Assembly: GCF_008831285.2 (NCBI RefSeq)
Contig: NC_045138.2
Location: 29,793,934 to 29,857,933 of the forward strand
DNA length: 64,000 nt
Origin: Nymphaea colorata
Taxonomy: Eukaryota > Streptophyta > Magnoliopsida > Nymphaeales > Nymphaeaceae
Direction: 5' to 3'
A program made the position numbers and the translations under genes. Positions within the stretch are counted from its first letter, which is position 1; each line of letters opens with the position of its first letter. The notes beneath the pieces were generated by a model. The model did not search any database and was not told the DNA's origin. It was given only the letters and a program-made list of their open reading frames with translations. Shown here one piece after another: positions 50,019-63,549 of the stretch.

Positions 50019-51237
50019 ACAAGATGCAGTCTCTCCTTCACTGGCTACTTGTAGTTCCATTCTTGAATTGGCGGTTCCTGGCGGGGATCGGGTAAAAGCT
50101 TCTGCGCAGGAGGACTGTGTGCGAGTACCCTTTGAGTCTCATTGATTTTAAGTTGTTTTACTCAGGTTTAACATATGGGTGTAATGCGACGTGGTTGATT
50201 TGATAGGAAATTAGGAATTATTCAGTCTTTATATCGCGGGATCATGTACACAAGGTTTTGTAGCATTTCAAGAAAATGAGAGGCAAAAACGTGGATGATT
50301 TAGTTACAGTTTAGCTACATTAATCAGAGACATTTTATCAGCTCGGCCAGTATAGTGCAAGTACACGTTTAAATTTGGTGAAAACAACTTATACCAATGA
50401 GGTTCATAGGGGCCCTTTTACGTAGACGTGCACCGGATTTTCTTGGATCGCCGGAGCTACAAAAATTTTTTGAAAGGGCACTGATTCACGAATTTTCATA
50501 TTAAAAAAGGCAGTCATGCATATAACAAAGCAAATATTTAAAGAAGTTAATGTGAAAATTTAAAAAAAAAACAACAACAAGGGCTGCATACGTGGCTCCG
50601 CCACTCCATCATAGTTTATTTATCATTTTTTATTTTTTAAAAAAAATTGCATCAAGATTAAAAGATGGTTATGAATTTTTCAAAAAAAATCGACAGGATC
50701 CCATCTTCTTTGGGCCTCTCTGAATCCCATCTCCTCTGGGTTTCAGATAAACCCTTGTAGAAAACCCTCCACAAGGGTTTCGGTTTCAGAGAAACCCTCA
50801 TCAACGAGGGTCTCTCTGAAGCCCTCAACGAGGGTTTCAGAGAGAAACCCTCATCTCTGAAACCCTTCGTTGAGTGCTTCAAAAAGACCGTTCTGGACAC
50901 AAAAGAGAGAGGGAGAAGGAGAGGCTCACCATCATCACGAACAACCGCGCGCCATGGCTTCGAGCTCTCGTCCATTCGAGCTCGCTTCGGTCGGTGAGAG
51001 AGAGAGGTTTCGATGATATCAACCAGTTTTTGAAAAGCCAGGTTTTTAAGATGTGAGGATCTGAGATCCTCGGATCTTAAATCAGTAAGATCTGGGACTC
51101 TCAAACGCTACCTAAAGTAATGTGTAGAATTCCTAGACAGGGAACAGTCAAAATCATCGCAATTCGCAAGGCAACACGATGCTATTGCAGATCGGCCAAG
51201 CCATAAAATGTGACGGTGTGGTAAGCAACCTGAAACT
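50019..51237. other. Region downstream of polygalacturonase with hairpin-rich repeat
   Basis: At about 50740-50880 the words gaaaccctc and gagggtttc alternate several times, so this stretch could fold into several alternative hairpins. At 51050-51110 there is an inverted ggatctgagatcc/cggatcttaaat tract ending in ctcaaacgctacc, which resembles a MITE end. A minus frame across it (50658-51104) is repeat-derived. No gene is supported. Confidence 0.45.
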
Positions 51238-51965
51238 ACATTACTTCTACCGCATGAAGATGAAACCTATGAATACATCCAAATATCGGAACATTTGAGG
51301 CAATTTAGTTGGAGGAGGAAAGAAACGATCAAGTCAACCGAGTGTTTTAACCGGAGTTCATCCGTCAAAGGCAAGTAAATCAAATCTAACATAAGTTCGT
51401 CCTCAACAAGAGGATCAAGTAACGAAGTCATTTTATATTTTACAAAATTGGCCGAAAATAATCAGATAACCATGGAAAAGACAAGGAAATTTTTGACAGC
51501 ATGACAAAGTCGGGAAATGTAAAACCACTTCAAGATTTGCACGCTAAAAGATCATCAGAAAGATCAAGAAAAGCGATCGGAGCAACCGAACTAACGCAAT
51601 GCTTTACGAAGATTTCGATCTCCTTAGATCAAACGTTCATCGTGCTGATAAGCAGCTACTGCAAATGAAGTAAATCAGAAAGTAATCGAAATAACTTCTC
51701 ATGAAAAGGAAAACACGCAAAAATGCCGAGATACTGGATTCTAACGATAGTATTAACCGGGAACGCGAGATTTGCCGTTGAAGAACATTCGAAACTAACA
51801 AAAGATCGCCTAACGAAGAATCTTCTTCTGACTAGCGAAGAACACGCAATTTCTGGTAATTCTTCTATAGGAAAACAATAAATTTGAAAAGAAAAGTCAA
51901 AGACACAAAACGCTCACCACCAGTAGAAAGCTTTCAGATTGACGGGCAGAGTAGAACGTTTTTGG
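51238..51965. repeat. Duplicated leader-intron fragment of the hexose transporter
   Basis: Same orientation as 38833-39567 and clearly over 90% identical by eye. It contains the leader-exon donor region but no coding sequence, and it is followed by unrelated sequence starting aaagatgatc. Confidence 0.9.
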
Positions 51966-52792
51966 AAAGATGATCGCCATAAAATGTGACGGTGTGGGAA
52001 GTAATCTGGAACTGGAAAGATGATCTAATGCTAAACATATGACGTCCTAAAAGATTTGGCTAACCTTTATACGTTCACTTTCACAACGTTCAGAATAGGA
52101 TTAAGGGAGGGATATTGCACTCATGCCATACAAATTACGAAACCAGAGAAAGTTTTCCCAGGCAAGAAACATAAAGCACCAGCCACTCAAAACCCATGTT
52201 CATGGATCCATTTGAACCTGCTTCAACTTGATGAATCCATTTTTATTACTTTAAATACACCCCAATATTGATTCTGAAAGAGTTTAATTTATGTAATTCT
52301 TCCCATCAAATCAAGTGGGTGATTTGATGGAAGGCATGACTTGGGTCTACCAAGGCACCTCTCACAACATAAGCCAAACAGATTTAGCATGTTCGTGCAC
52401 AGTTGACCGAGCTCAGTAAATCCAGATCCAATTAGCTGCTTGAAGTAAAATGCTTCAACTTGTTATAGAAAGTAGACTTGAACTCCTGAAACTGAACCTG
52501 ACCGTTTAGTAAACACCATTTAAAGTGTTGTGTCTCAGCCTTTACATCTGAGCCACAAAAGCTTTCACAAAGGTATAGAAATACCAATAGCCAATAGAAA
52601 AAGGTGAAATGAGCAACTCGGAGCATGACCTTTCCTCGTGAAACTATAAAAGAATCCTACGGTAGCAAAGAAAAATATGTTTCACAAAAAAGGCTCAGTT
52701 CAGTGACGACATATCAAAAGCATTACATACGATTATAAAATGGACATCTGCGTAAAACTTTGTGAAGTTCTTTTGGAAGGCATGGTGTCTTG
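51966..52792. other. Intergenic stretch and 3' flank of the zinc-finger gene
   Basis: No supported gene. The right part should contain the 3' untranslated region of the RanBP2-type zinc-finger gene. Confidence 0.4.
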
Positions 52793-55700
52793 CTAGTAAG
52801 ATGAATTGTTGATTCTATCTCTGCCGATGCCTCGCCTGTCTTCCCTACCTCTTCCAACAAAAGGATCTCCATTGTACTCCTTCATACCCCTTACGGGTGA
52901 CCTGCTGCGTACCCTTGAGTCCCGGACCCAGCGGTCCGGTAATGATGGTGGGGATGGTGCCCTTCTGCCACCCCGACCATAAACCTCTCTTCTGTCATCA
53001 AAGAATTCATCCCTCTCATGAAATTCATCTCTTCCACGCCACCTGCCGCCCATTCCATGTCGCCATTCACGAGGGCTTCCGTCAAATCTCCCCCTCCCTC
53101 TATATTCATTCTCAAGATGATGATAGTCTGATCGATCCCTGAACTCCCTCCCCATGCGATGATCCGGAAGTCTTTCCCCATGCCTAGGGGGTGGCATACC
53201 ATCGACAAACTCTCTGAAACCATCTCTGCTCCAACCACGAGGTGGCGATCCATAGCCATTAATTTCCCTTCCAGGACCACGATCCATTGGCGGGCCACCA
53301 ACATGTGGGGGCAGACTATGAGGGTGTGGTGGCCCAGCTGGATAATCTCCTCTGGGACTTCCTAGAGGCCCAAACGGAGCCATGTCCCTGCGAAGCTTAT
53401 TGCAGTTGTTGCAGTATGCCCTCCGTGCAAAATTAAGATTACCACACCTGCCTCCCGGAAAGGTCAGGAAAAACAGAATACCAAAGCTACATCATTAATT
53501 CACTTTTGCATTGACAGGAAAACAGCATTCCAAAATTAAACTCATCAACAAATTTTTACAATGACAGAAGACAGAACGTATGGATGTCTCAGATGAGGAA
53601 TAGGTCGTGTGCCTGTGGAAAAAAGTTTCCTGGCAGAAGCATGTGACCTAACATGAATGCCAGATTTGCTTACTGAGCACAAGCAGGAAACCATAAGCTT
53701 GATGCAAAGGCAGCCTAATTGCCAAACAAGAGCACCGTCAACCTAGTAAAATGCTGGATTTAACGTTCAAATTGGAGGTTAAAAGACAATACCCAAGGCA
53801 GGTCTACCAGTAAAATCTTTTAGGTTTCTGGCTAGTTGTGGTAAACCAATACTGTGCATCTGCAGTCAATAACACAATCGCCTACAACAGATCAAAAATG
53901 CATGAAGCAACAACCTGATTGGGAAATCTTTATTTATGTTTTCAACTCAGCATGATGCAGGGGTCATGTTGTCTTATAATGCTGAAAAGAACAAAGTGCA
54001 GATAAATGAAGAAAAATATACAGCAGCAACAAGCAGAGAGAAGCAAGTGAAACACATCCACAAACTTACGAGGGCTCACTGCAAATCCAGTCTCCCACTC
54101 TTGGAGGCACATTTGGATTATTTCTGCTCATTCCTTCACCTCGGTATGATGAAACACCAAAATCCAGCCCATCTAGACCTCTACCAAATGACCTGCCACC
54201 TCTACCTCGACCATATGGGGGTGAAAACTCCCGAAACCTGCCTGGGCCCCTACCACCCCTAAATCCACCATGGCTGCGATGAGGGGCATCCCCATGATCA
54301 AATTCAGTATCATAGCAGCGATCTACCTTTCTGTGGCGCAAAGGTGACCCTGAACCTGCACGAATTCCATATCCTGAAAAGAAAACCAGTGAGGGTAGGA
54401 AAGATAAGCAAAACCCAATTCTGGCACAAACTGCTGGTGGAAGACACTCCCGAATCAAGGCCCCCAGTTTTTGATCTCTCTTAAAGTCCAACAAACCCCA
54501 AAAGATGGACAACAGTAGACTAGAAATCATAGCTGCTTTTCAGGAAATAATTATCCACGTGGGCATGTGAAAACACTAAATCAAGGGTATCACCAAAGGA
54601 AGATAAGACACCAATATGTGCACACCAGACATATGTAAGATGCCATTGCACAAAGTGGGAAAGAACCATTCAAGACTAGCAAGTTAGTTATGATCTCACC
54701 CCTGTCCATAGGCTACATGCCTGTGTTGCAGACAAAACCATAACATCAACAAACAGCATCCACAACAAGGCCATTACACTCACCAGGAGCATGCCGGTCT
54801 AGATTACACATTAGTGAAACCACTGTCCTCTTTCCTTTTTTTTTTTTTGAGAACCTGGAATCTTTCCCGTAGTAGGAATTTGCTGTCCCATGAAGCATTT
54901 CAAAAATCTCCACATTAAATGTTAACGCACCACGCGATATTACCAATTCCCAGGAGATTAACTTATAGCAACCACAAAAAGTATAGGAAACATATGACTT
55001 GTAAGACATGTCATTCACCTAGGTAACAGTTCATGTACACCAAATACTCATGCAAACAAATAGCCATGTTTGCAAATAATAAAACAAAAGATTTTTCCTA
55101 CCCCTCCTTCCTGCCACCAGTCATGAATCACCTTCTACACAAACTGCAGGTGTTATAACCACTAAAGCTGAAACCAAACAGCACCCCATAACCACTATGC
55201 TGAAACATAAATCAGAAACCTTTCAGAGCTGCAATTAACTCTTCATCCAATCACATGGATGAGCAAAGGAACTGTTCCATACCTCTTATTCTGAACCATT
55301 CATTTCAAATAACAAAGGCCAACATCCTCAATTCATACTATGCTTTGGACCAGCAACATCTGTCATTCACTGAGATCTTTGTTGAACCATGAAAAGAACA
55401 ACACTCTGTTGGTAGTTCCACTCAAGGTGCATTAGTTTCTACAAATACCCTGGTGCTGAACAAGTGTTGGCTTGAACCAATTTGTGCAGTGATATCCTCA
55501 TGAGAAGGAAGAATCATTTTATCTTCTTGATACAATTTGTTTACCCCAACATCATTGCTGGGTCAGAAATTATTCATCCACAAGGACCCAAAACTCCCAT
55601 GCACATATGTGCATTTGTAATCTTACCCTCCAATATTTCACTTCCATATTAATACATGGAACCTGAATGTTCAACCAGTCTATTGAAGACTCCCTTTTTT

Positions 55701-57561
55701 GGTAATCCCAGTTCCAGCCTTTTTTCCCCTACCTTCCAGTAATCAGTCATTCCAAATTCATACAAGCACCCAAGAACAGACAAACAAACCCAAGAAGGAA
55801 AGTATTTTGAAAGACAGCAAGCTAATCAACTGACCATATCCACCAGAGAAGAAACAGCATTCCAAATAAATCCAATCATTGTATTATGGAAGAAACGAAT
55901 GAATAACTTCTAACTTCTAAGGCTTAAAATCAATCTAAGCAATGAATGCCCAAGCGGTAACAACGCTCAATCACCAACCAGTTCCGCATCTACTTATTTA
56001 TCCGATTGACAAGACTATTTTTCTTAGGTGCAAAAAATCCACAATACGACATCTATGTGAAAAGAAGAAATACCATCAAAGATGTTCATAGACATGAAAG
56101 CAAGGGGATCCCACTTGTCTTATTTGAACAAAGAACTTCCTTCCAACAACCTAGCACTAAAAATAGAAAAATAAGGCATGACTGCACTTTCACTTTGCTT
56201 AAAGCCCCAGCTTTCTGCCATGTCTCATTTAACCGACGAAACCGCAGCAACAAAAGGAAAGAGCAATCCCAAGCCATCTATGCATGATAGCCCCTACACC
56301 CTTGACCATGTCGTGTTTCAGAACAGGCATACAAAGTGAAAAACATCTTCATCTCTCATATAGCCACAAAAAGAAAACCTGAATATTTCATGGGCAAACT
56401 AATTATTCCTTTTGTTACAATTGCAAATCACAAAAAAAATTCCCTAATATGTATGTTCCATGAGATATCAGAACATCATCCATATTCATATTATGTCAAC
56501 GAGAAAATGGTCCTGAAGTCGGTAAAAAGGAAAAAGAATAAAAACAAATGTTGCATTTATACAGTTAGTACCAAACAGGAAAAGAGTCATATTACCATAT
56601 TTTGCTGAAATATTACATTAAATATCAGGCTATATGAAGCATGATGCCATCAAGTATTTAATAGGAAGCTGACAGAATCAAGAAAAAAAAAACAAACAAA
56701 TTCCATTTCGATCCGATAAGTCGATCAAGAGATACCAATGACTCTCCTGGAGATAAGAGGTTCCCAAAGAAAAGCAGAGTTTCTCCAGACATACAAATCA
56801 AATAAACCGAAACGAAATGGAAGGGCTCCTATAGCTGAAGACCACGAGAAGAAGAACTACTAATGGATCTCACCGGCTAAAAATAGAAGCTATCTAAGGT
56901 AATAGACCGTAAAAAGAAAGGAAAACTCCAACTTTTTCATTGATTTTTTTTTTTTCATCAGTGGGGTTCAAATCCCCAAAGGCTGCCAGCCGGCTGACAC
57001 GAATGGTGAAAACAACAATCATGTGACAAAAGATAAGCAGCGATATTTAACCAACCACTACTTGATGGCGCCACGACAAGGATCAAATATAGAGCATTTC
57101 TATGCCAAATCTTGCAAACCAAATACTCGTAAAGAGTAATGAACCGGTAACGCCAATTAGAACTATTTATACGCATCCTGTGGCTCATAGAAGAAATCTA
57201 GCAACGATATCAAAATAGTAAAATAGATGATATTCGAGGACATGACCATAAAAAGCAAAAGACTAAGAATCATACAAACATTTTGGCAGCCCAACTTCAT
57301 CAAACAGCAACCACAAAGATCAGCATCAAATCTTCCGTCCAATTGAATTGACGGAATGAGGGATAATAAAATCAAGGGATGGTATCAACTTTCGGACGAA
57401 CCTTGTCTTTCCGAGAACCTCTCGGAACGGGAGTAGTACTGCTCGCGATCCCGGCGGACTTCGCCGGCCTCGAAGTCGGCACCGCCACTTCCGACGGGCT
57501 CCGCCGGACCGACCACCATGCTGCTCAGGTTGCCCTGAGGCGGATGATCCCTCGACCCCAT
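52793..57561 (-). CDS. RanBP2-type zinc-finger, Arg/Gly-rich protein (likely RNA-binding)
   Basis: Three exons join in frame: 57402-57561, 54070-54373 and 52793-53447, for 372 residues. The start at 57559-57561 opens MGSRDHPPQG. The central part holds an RGG-like region (GGFRGGRGPGRFREF, YGRGRGGRSFGRG). One RanBP2-type zinc finger follows, split by intron 2: [20 protein letters not shown] then NNCNK, matching W-x-C-x4-C-x3-N-x6-C-x2-C. In ZRANB2/TLS-type relatives, fingers of this class bind single-stranded RNA. The C-terminal half is Pro/Gly-rich and then Arg/Asp/Glu/Ser-rich (RDRSDYHHLENEYRGRGRF, RSRSPVRGM), as in splicing-associated proteins. Intron 1 is about 3 kb. A role in nuclear RNA processing is inference. 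The finger ligands are all present and no defect was seen. Confidence 0.88.
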
Positions 57562-60406
57562 CCCTCCCTCGACCCCTCTCTCTCCCGTTCTCTCCGTTAA
57601 CCCTAGAGGTATACCACTGTTAACCTGAAGGTGGTACAGGTGGATGGGCTTCTGTTGATGGCGACCGATGTCCTTGTGCTTCGCATAAATGACCTGTGTG
57701 TCCCTTAGTCGTGTCATGCCGTGGTTCCAGACATATATTATTTTTTTAATTCATAAAATCAACGTCTACGCTTTCAATTTATCGTGAAATTATCGATTTA
57801 TCAGTTTTAATATTCATAAAATATTAAATAAACAGAATTGGTTTTGAGTAATAACCCAAATTTTACTGAAAAATAAAAATTTATTTCAGTCGCCGGATCT
57901 AAGAATTGAGAAACCATTTTTAAGAAATAAAATATCAAAACAATGTAAAAATATGACAATGTGGCCTTGCACTTCAGTTCCGGGACAAAGAGGAATGCTT
58001 TTGCTTTTTTCACGTTTTTTTGTTTTTAACGCGTCGATATTTTTCCATGCAGCTGCAAAAGAATTGGACTTGTGGCCCGAATCCGATTCATCTTATTGCA
58101 AAACGGACGTCGAGTAGGATCCAAATTTGGAACCATATCTGGTATTAAACCGGGAAGAATAAGTACATACACGAGGAACCATATCATCTGGAGCAAATTC
58201 AAATTCGATGGGATGTTGTTTTATCGGGTAGCTGCTCATATCTGGATCAGACCAATCAGTTCAAACTTTTTTCTGCCCGTGCTTTAACAATCTCTACAGT
58301 GTTGGGTACCAATACGACATAAAAATTTTGAATCTGGATCAAAGAACTAATTGATACTGATGTCCCAACTGAGCTGGAGTTTGAATTCGGATTGGATATA
58401 CCATGTTATGTCTCATGTCCAACCCGCTTGTGGGTAAAATTTCACCTGCTCTCTTTTGGGGGTTAAACGGGTGAAATTTCACCTCGTTTGATGGGTGAAA
58501 TTTCACTCGCCCGTACAGATTTCCCCCTCCCCACAAGATTTCACCCACCCATCAAACGGGCCCTTACGAGTTAGGATACTAACTGGTTTGGAGCACATGC
58601 TTCTGACCCGATTTAAACCCGACCTTCTTCAGTGGATCGTAACGCAGAAATGGGAACGGAAGACCGTAAGAAGAAAATCCAATTCAACACAGATGATATT
58701 AAACTTAATAAAATGATACGAAAATAAGAGGTACCACAAAAAAGTCCTATGCAACATAATGCAATGTCTTGAAAAGATTAGAAAACATAAACAAAAAAAA
58801 AAAAGGGCAAGGCAAATTGAGAAGCGATATAAATGGTGAGGATTCGACTCAGATCCACCATTTTTGGAGTCTGACCCAATTGGATGATATAAAAGTTAAA
58901 ACAGGATTACGTTTCAATTTTGGACTTGGAAGCTTGATTGTGTAAGGCTCGGTTCTAATCCGATCGGCATAAGATCCAATCGAAGTCCTCATATGGTATT
59001 TTGATCGACATATCATATACCGTTGCATTATCGGCCTATTTTTTATTTTTAAAAATAAATAATAACTTGAAATATCTTAAGTTGATTTTAATTTTTTTTT
59101 TTAAATTAAAGATGTAGCTTCAAGGGAAAAATGCAAGAGAAGAGGCTTGGGCTCCGTTTGACTCTCGCGGCCAACAACCTAGAGGCTTTAGAATGACTGA
59201 TTCGAGAACGGCCAGGATATCCGTTACGGTTGTTTATTATTTAGTTATATCAGTTAATTTAACGTCGATGCATGTTCACGAGTCAGAAATAATTAGCTTC
59301 AACGGATAACGGATGCTAGTAAATAAGGGCATAAAAAATTAGTGTTTTCGCAAAATAAAATAACTCTCTAGTGAATCGCTCGGCACCGTATTATTATCTT
59401 GTTATGGAAAAAGAATTTAACCGTTTTCCTTTTTTTGTTGGCATGATTCGTTCGTTCTTAATTTAAGTTTATCAGCCAGTCTCTCTCTCTCTCTGTTTTC
59501 TATAGGGCCCGTTGACAACAGTAATTATATATTAGCGTTTCATGTATCTGCCTGCCTGGAAATTAAGAGAGATTTGTGTAGCTCTTTTTCTACAGCCAGA
59601 TACATGGAACAACAAAATACAACATAGTCATTGTTGCCGAACACCCTCCTAGATGGACACATGCAAACAAAAGCGCCTTCTTTCCCATTCCGCAACCAAA
59701 CCTCTCGCCGGCTCGCAATTTGAACATCACTTAGAAACTAATATGCTTTTTTGGTTATACATAGAAGCGGTTTAGAATCGCATTAACTAACTATAACACA
59801 ATAACACGAGGTCGAGCTACACCAATCAAATCTTTATCAATCAACCGATGCAAATGACCAAGTGGATTCCACAAAATAAAAGGGCTCCCCGCTCCTCCAT
59901 TAAAGGTAAAAAACTCAGGACAATTCTCCACTCTCAAATCATACACCACCTACACCAAAGTAACTTGTAGATCTTCCATGAATTCCAACCTGTGTTCGGC
60001 GACTGCAGAATCTGGTTATGGGTGGACGCAAACTGGAGCATTTACACAACGGATTTACATACAAAGCACATTCTGCATCTCGCTGTGACCCCAATCCCAC
60101 GTGCCTGATAATCACTGAGTTCTCTAAATACGATTCTGCATCTTATAAGATTAACAAAACCAACTTCAAAGGGCCCCTAGCGTTCTATTGTTTATTTGTA
60201 AAAATCAGGCATGGAAGGCAAAGATTGAGCCATAGAATTTGAAAGAACATATAAATACATTAATAATGATAAGGAAAAAATTGGCCCCAAAACAAGGGCA
60301 TCAATGGTGGACAACATTTGCTTATACTGCGTTAGAGCCTGCTGAGAAAAAAAACATCAGCAGAAGGTATCAGGTGATTATAACAATGCTGATTTAGAGT
60401 CAGCTT
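57562..60406. other. Intergenic region between zinc-finger and CRC-domain genes
   Basis: AT-rich sequence with no supported gene. A fold-back repeat at 58425-58565 is listed separately. The remaining sequence shows only short AT- and CT-rich tracts. Confidence 0.4.
58425..58565. repeat. Small fold-back repeat (MITE-like)
   Basis: The word gggtgaaatttcac recurs in direct and inverted orientation (about 58434-58450, 58470-58485, 58493-58508 and 58545-58560), and one end is atcaaacgggccctta. The pattern fits a short MITE, but I could not define target-site duplications. Confidence 0.45.
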
Positions 60407-63400
60407 TCATGGCTCAGTCGTCTCTACCTTTAAATGTTTTTCACCATTTTCGGCAGAAATCTTCAAGGGCAAACCATTACCATACACTGCGCTTGCCGGA
60501 ACCGCTGGAGGTACTGGATTCTCTGTTTGGGAAAGTTCAGCACTAGCTGATACTGCAGCTCTTGCTGCCACACTCCCACCCATTTCTTGTTGATTTAGAC
60601 GAGGCTCTGCCTTCTCTAATTGCATAGAATACTGTGTTTCTGCAAAAAAAAAACAGTTTCATGTTTGGGCAATCGTTACATCTTCTAGCAAACCCCAGAG
60701 AAAGCTTCTATATATTTCACAGAGAATTTGCTACAAATGCGCCAGCAACTGGCTTTCACAAGGATCCCACCTTTTATGAGAAAATGCATCTTTTGATAAA
60801 GCAGTGTAATTTTCATTCCCACTGTAAAATGGGCTCCCACATCAATGAATGTGGTCCAATTGCATTTTTCTCATAGTGAACTTTGTTTCAGCCATGTGAC
60901 AAGAGCTCTTGTTTCATGTGAAATGGACTGAAACAAATACCACTAAGCATCATACAAAAAATATTAGTAAGACATGAAGCCTAGACACAGTTCAACAAGC
61001 ATGTGATCCTTTGTGGACCTACAAGATTCTGTACGACCATTAAAATTTGCTAGGTTTACCTCTCATCCTTCCAACTGTTATGAGCTTCTGCAGGCAGTCT
61101 CGGAACTCAGTTAGCACACGCCTTTCCTGCTCTGCGTAAAGTTCTGATGGCCTATCACTGCTTGGCAATCGTGGTGCCATCCTGCTTCCAAGACCTGGCA
61201 CTGCAGATGGCGATGCTGCAGCCATGAACATGGTGTCTTGCTCATCACACATGAGTGCGAGAGTTCCTGGTGACATAGGCCTGCTTTTTTGTGTCTCGGC
61301 ATCTTCCAGGCCCGACTCATTTCCACCACTCTTATCTGGTTGACTTGCATTTGAACCCTCTGCCGTTTTGAAAGAATCACTATGTGCTCCTGCAGCCAGC
61401 TCCTGGGATTTTTCAGACTGACCATCTACCTCTGTCTTCCTTTCCTTTTCGCCATGTCTTCCTATTAAAATTAGTTAAGAATCAAGCAGATTAAAAAAAA
61501 CACAAAATTAAGGATTGACAAGGTAAGGACTCAAGGCTATGCTTCAACTGACTTGCAGATTGTCTATAAGCAATAGCACCATTTTACAAAAAATGGAGCT
61601 TTAGTGAGTGCTGAAAGCAATGATTTCTATCAGTATGCATACCTCTGAGCAATGGCATAAATGTGATTATAAGATCCTAGTACGGTAAAATTTCAACAAG
61701 CTAAAGAATTTTATGTGGCAAAAAAGTTTTGATGTCATACATATTATATAGTCAACTTTCTTGTTGCTAAAGGTAGTTTATAGAAAATATGGAAATATTC
61801 AGGTTTTATTTGTTGAATATGCCATGACGAGATTGCCAAGAATATTGCCAATTAGTCACCAAAGAAAATCTTATTCCTGGAACAGAGATGCACTGAGGAT
61901 ACCTGTGAATGTTTTAGCAGCTTCTCCTGAAACTACTACCAAGAGTTTGCAGAATTCCTTCACATCCTCTGGCTGGACGACATCCGCTAACAAGGACCTA
62001 ATCACAGGATAACGCAGCCAGCATATTAGAAAATTTTACACAAGATAGGAACTTCAGACATTCTATATATCAAAATCACCTCTTCCAAAACAAAGCAAAG
62101 GAGAAAAAGAAAAGGAACGTGCATTGCCTGTAAGCATATCTTGAGGAACCCAATGCTACAGGAGCAGCAGCACGAGCAGCAGGTAAAGAAGATATGGAAG
62201 ACGAAGTAGTTGAGTGTGATGCCTTAAGTTGATTTAGCTGAACATCAATAACAAGAAAAAAAAATTGAATTAACAATTTGCTTCAACTTCGAGCACCAAC
62301 TGACGTTCTTTCATTGCATACTTAAATAATGAGAAAATAAGCAACATAATCAGAGGGCAAACTTAGTGAGAAAATAAGTAGTGCCCCGACTTCTGGTCGG
62401 AAAAACCAGTTGCATTTGCCAATTCGTTATTTTCTGTTCCAATGCCAATTCGCTATTTTCTGTTCCTATACAACTAACAAAACTTCTCAAGATTTGAGGC
62501 ACATGACATATGGATGGTGATTTTAGATTCACTAAATATACAGCAAGTAGAGTCAGTAGAGTCCTCAACATGGATCCAGGGTATCAAAAATAGATCCACG
62601 TTAGAGCTATTGGTTCCCATCACCCTGAATGAAGCCACTACGCTAACCTACATTTAGAAGAAATAATTCAATCAACATTTAACACAATCAAAAGATCCAA
62701 CACTCGGACAAAAATCACCAATGAGGATGTGTTCCTCAGAGACCCATTTCCGTGTTATGGACGTAAGAGGGAGGACGTTTGGTGCCTCCTCCTGTTTACA
62801 GATTGCTGGACAGAAACTGATTGGAAACACAAGATGCCATCCTCTCTTATATCCCAACAATTAAACTGCCCGAGTGTTCCTAAGGGTGCAAGCAGAAACA
62901 TTGACAATTTTGTGGCTGGTAAATGAAAATTAATGAACTTCAAGCTACATTTCTGGAAAACAATAGGAGATTCAAAAACCTTTTGGCTGGTTAGCACTAG
63001 CAACATCTCAGTCTTGGCTCTACCTATTCTCTAGAGGAATAAGGTTTCCCTCCATGCCACTGAAAACATCCCCAACAAGACATAGTGCTGAAGACCATAC
63101 AATTGTCCACATTTCAAGATCCAATCAAAAGAATGCCAAAAAGAAAGAAAGGACAGACACATCCTCAAGTGGTGCCGCTGCAAACATGCCTGAGGAAATT
63201 GAGCAAGCCTTTGATTAGAAGGATCCTTAAGTGCCATGCTATAGAACGTTTCTTGGTTTCTCCTCTTCTTGTTCAGTGGAGGGGAAGCAAAACCTGAGGA
63301 CCCAATAGCTCCAGTAATGGCAGCATTAGCAGCTTGCTGGATGTAACTCAAGGCCACATTTGGATCAGAATGACAGAGAGCCCTTCTCTCATCACTGCCT

Positions 63401-63549
63401 TCAAAGTTCTTGCAGTCCATACATTTGCAGTTTTCAGAGCACAAAACACCAGCTTGGAAGCACTCGCAGTACTTCTTGAGACATCCTGACTTTTTGCAAT
63501 GGCAGCCTTTGTTATGTTTTCCTACCAGAGGCAGTTCACCTGTTTCTTC
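60407..63549 (-). CDS. CRC-domain (CPP/TSO1-like, TCX5/6 type) DNA-binding protein, C-terminal part
   Basis: Five exons are visible: 63190-63549, 62128-62237, 61903-61997, about 61062-61461 and about 60407-60638. Upstream exons lie beyond the window. The first visible exon carries the second cysteine-rich half of a CRC domain: [40 protein letters not shown]. The first CXC half should be upstream, off the edge. In the family this domain binds the cell-cycle gene homology region, and plant TCX5/6 proteins work in DREAM-type repressor complexes. Downstream motifs also fit: RYAY joined to [20 protein letters not shown], then [16 protein letters not shown] and [20 protein letters not shown]. The first two visible introns begin with GC rather than GT (cag|gcatgt, acag|gcaatg), and the reading frame is exact only with those sites. 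The stop is at 60407-60409. Assignment to the subfamily is firm; the symbol is not. Confidence 0.88.

Noticed and set aside
50658-51104. 148-codon minus-strand open frame
   Set aside because: It is built from the repeated GAAACCCTC words and a MITE-like end, with no protein-family features.
56960-56995. tRNA-like T-loop word (ggggttcaaatcccc)
   Set aside because: The sequence before it is a poly-T run and no acceptor, D or anticodon arms can be formed.
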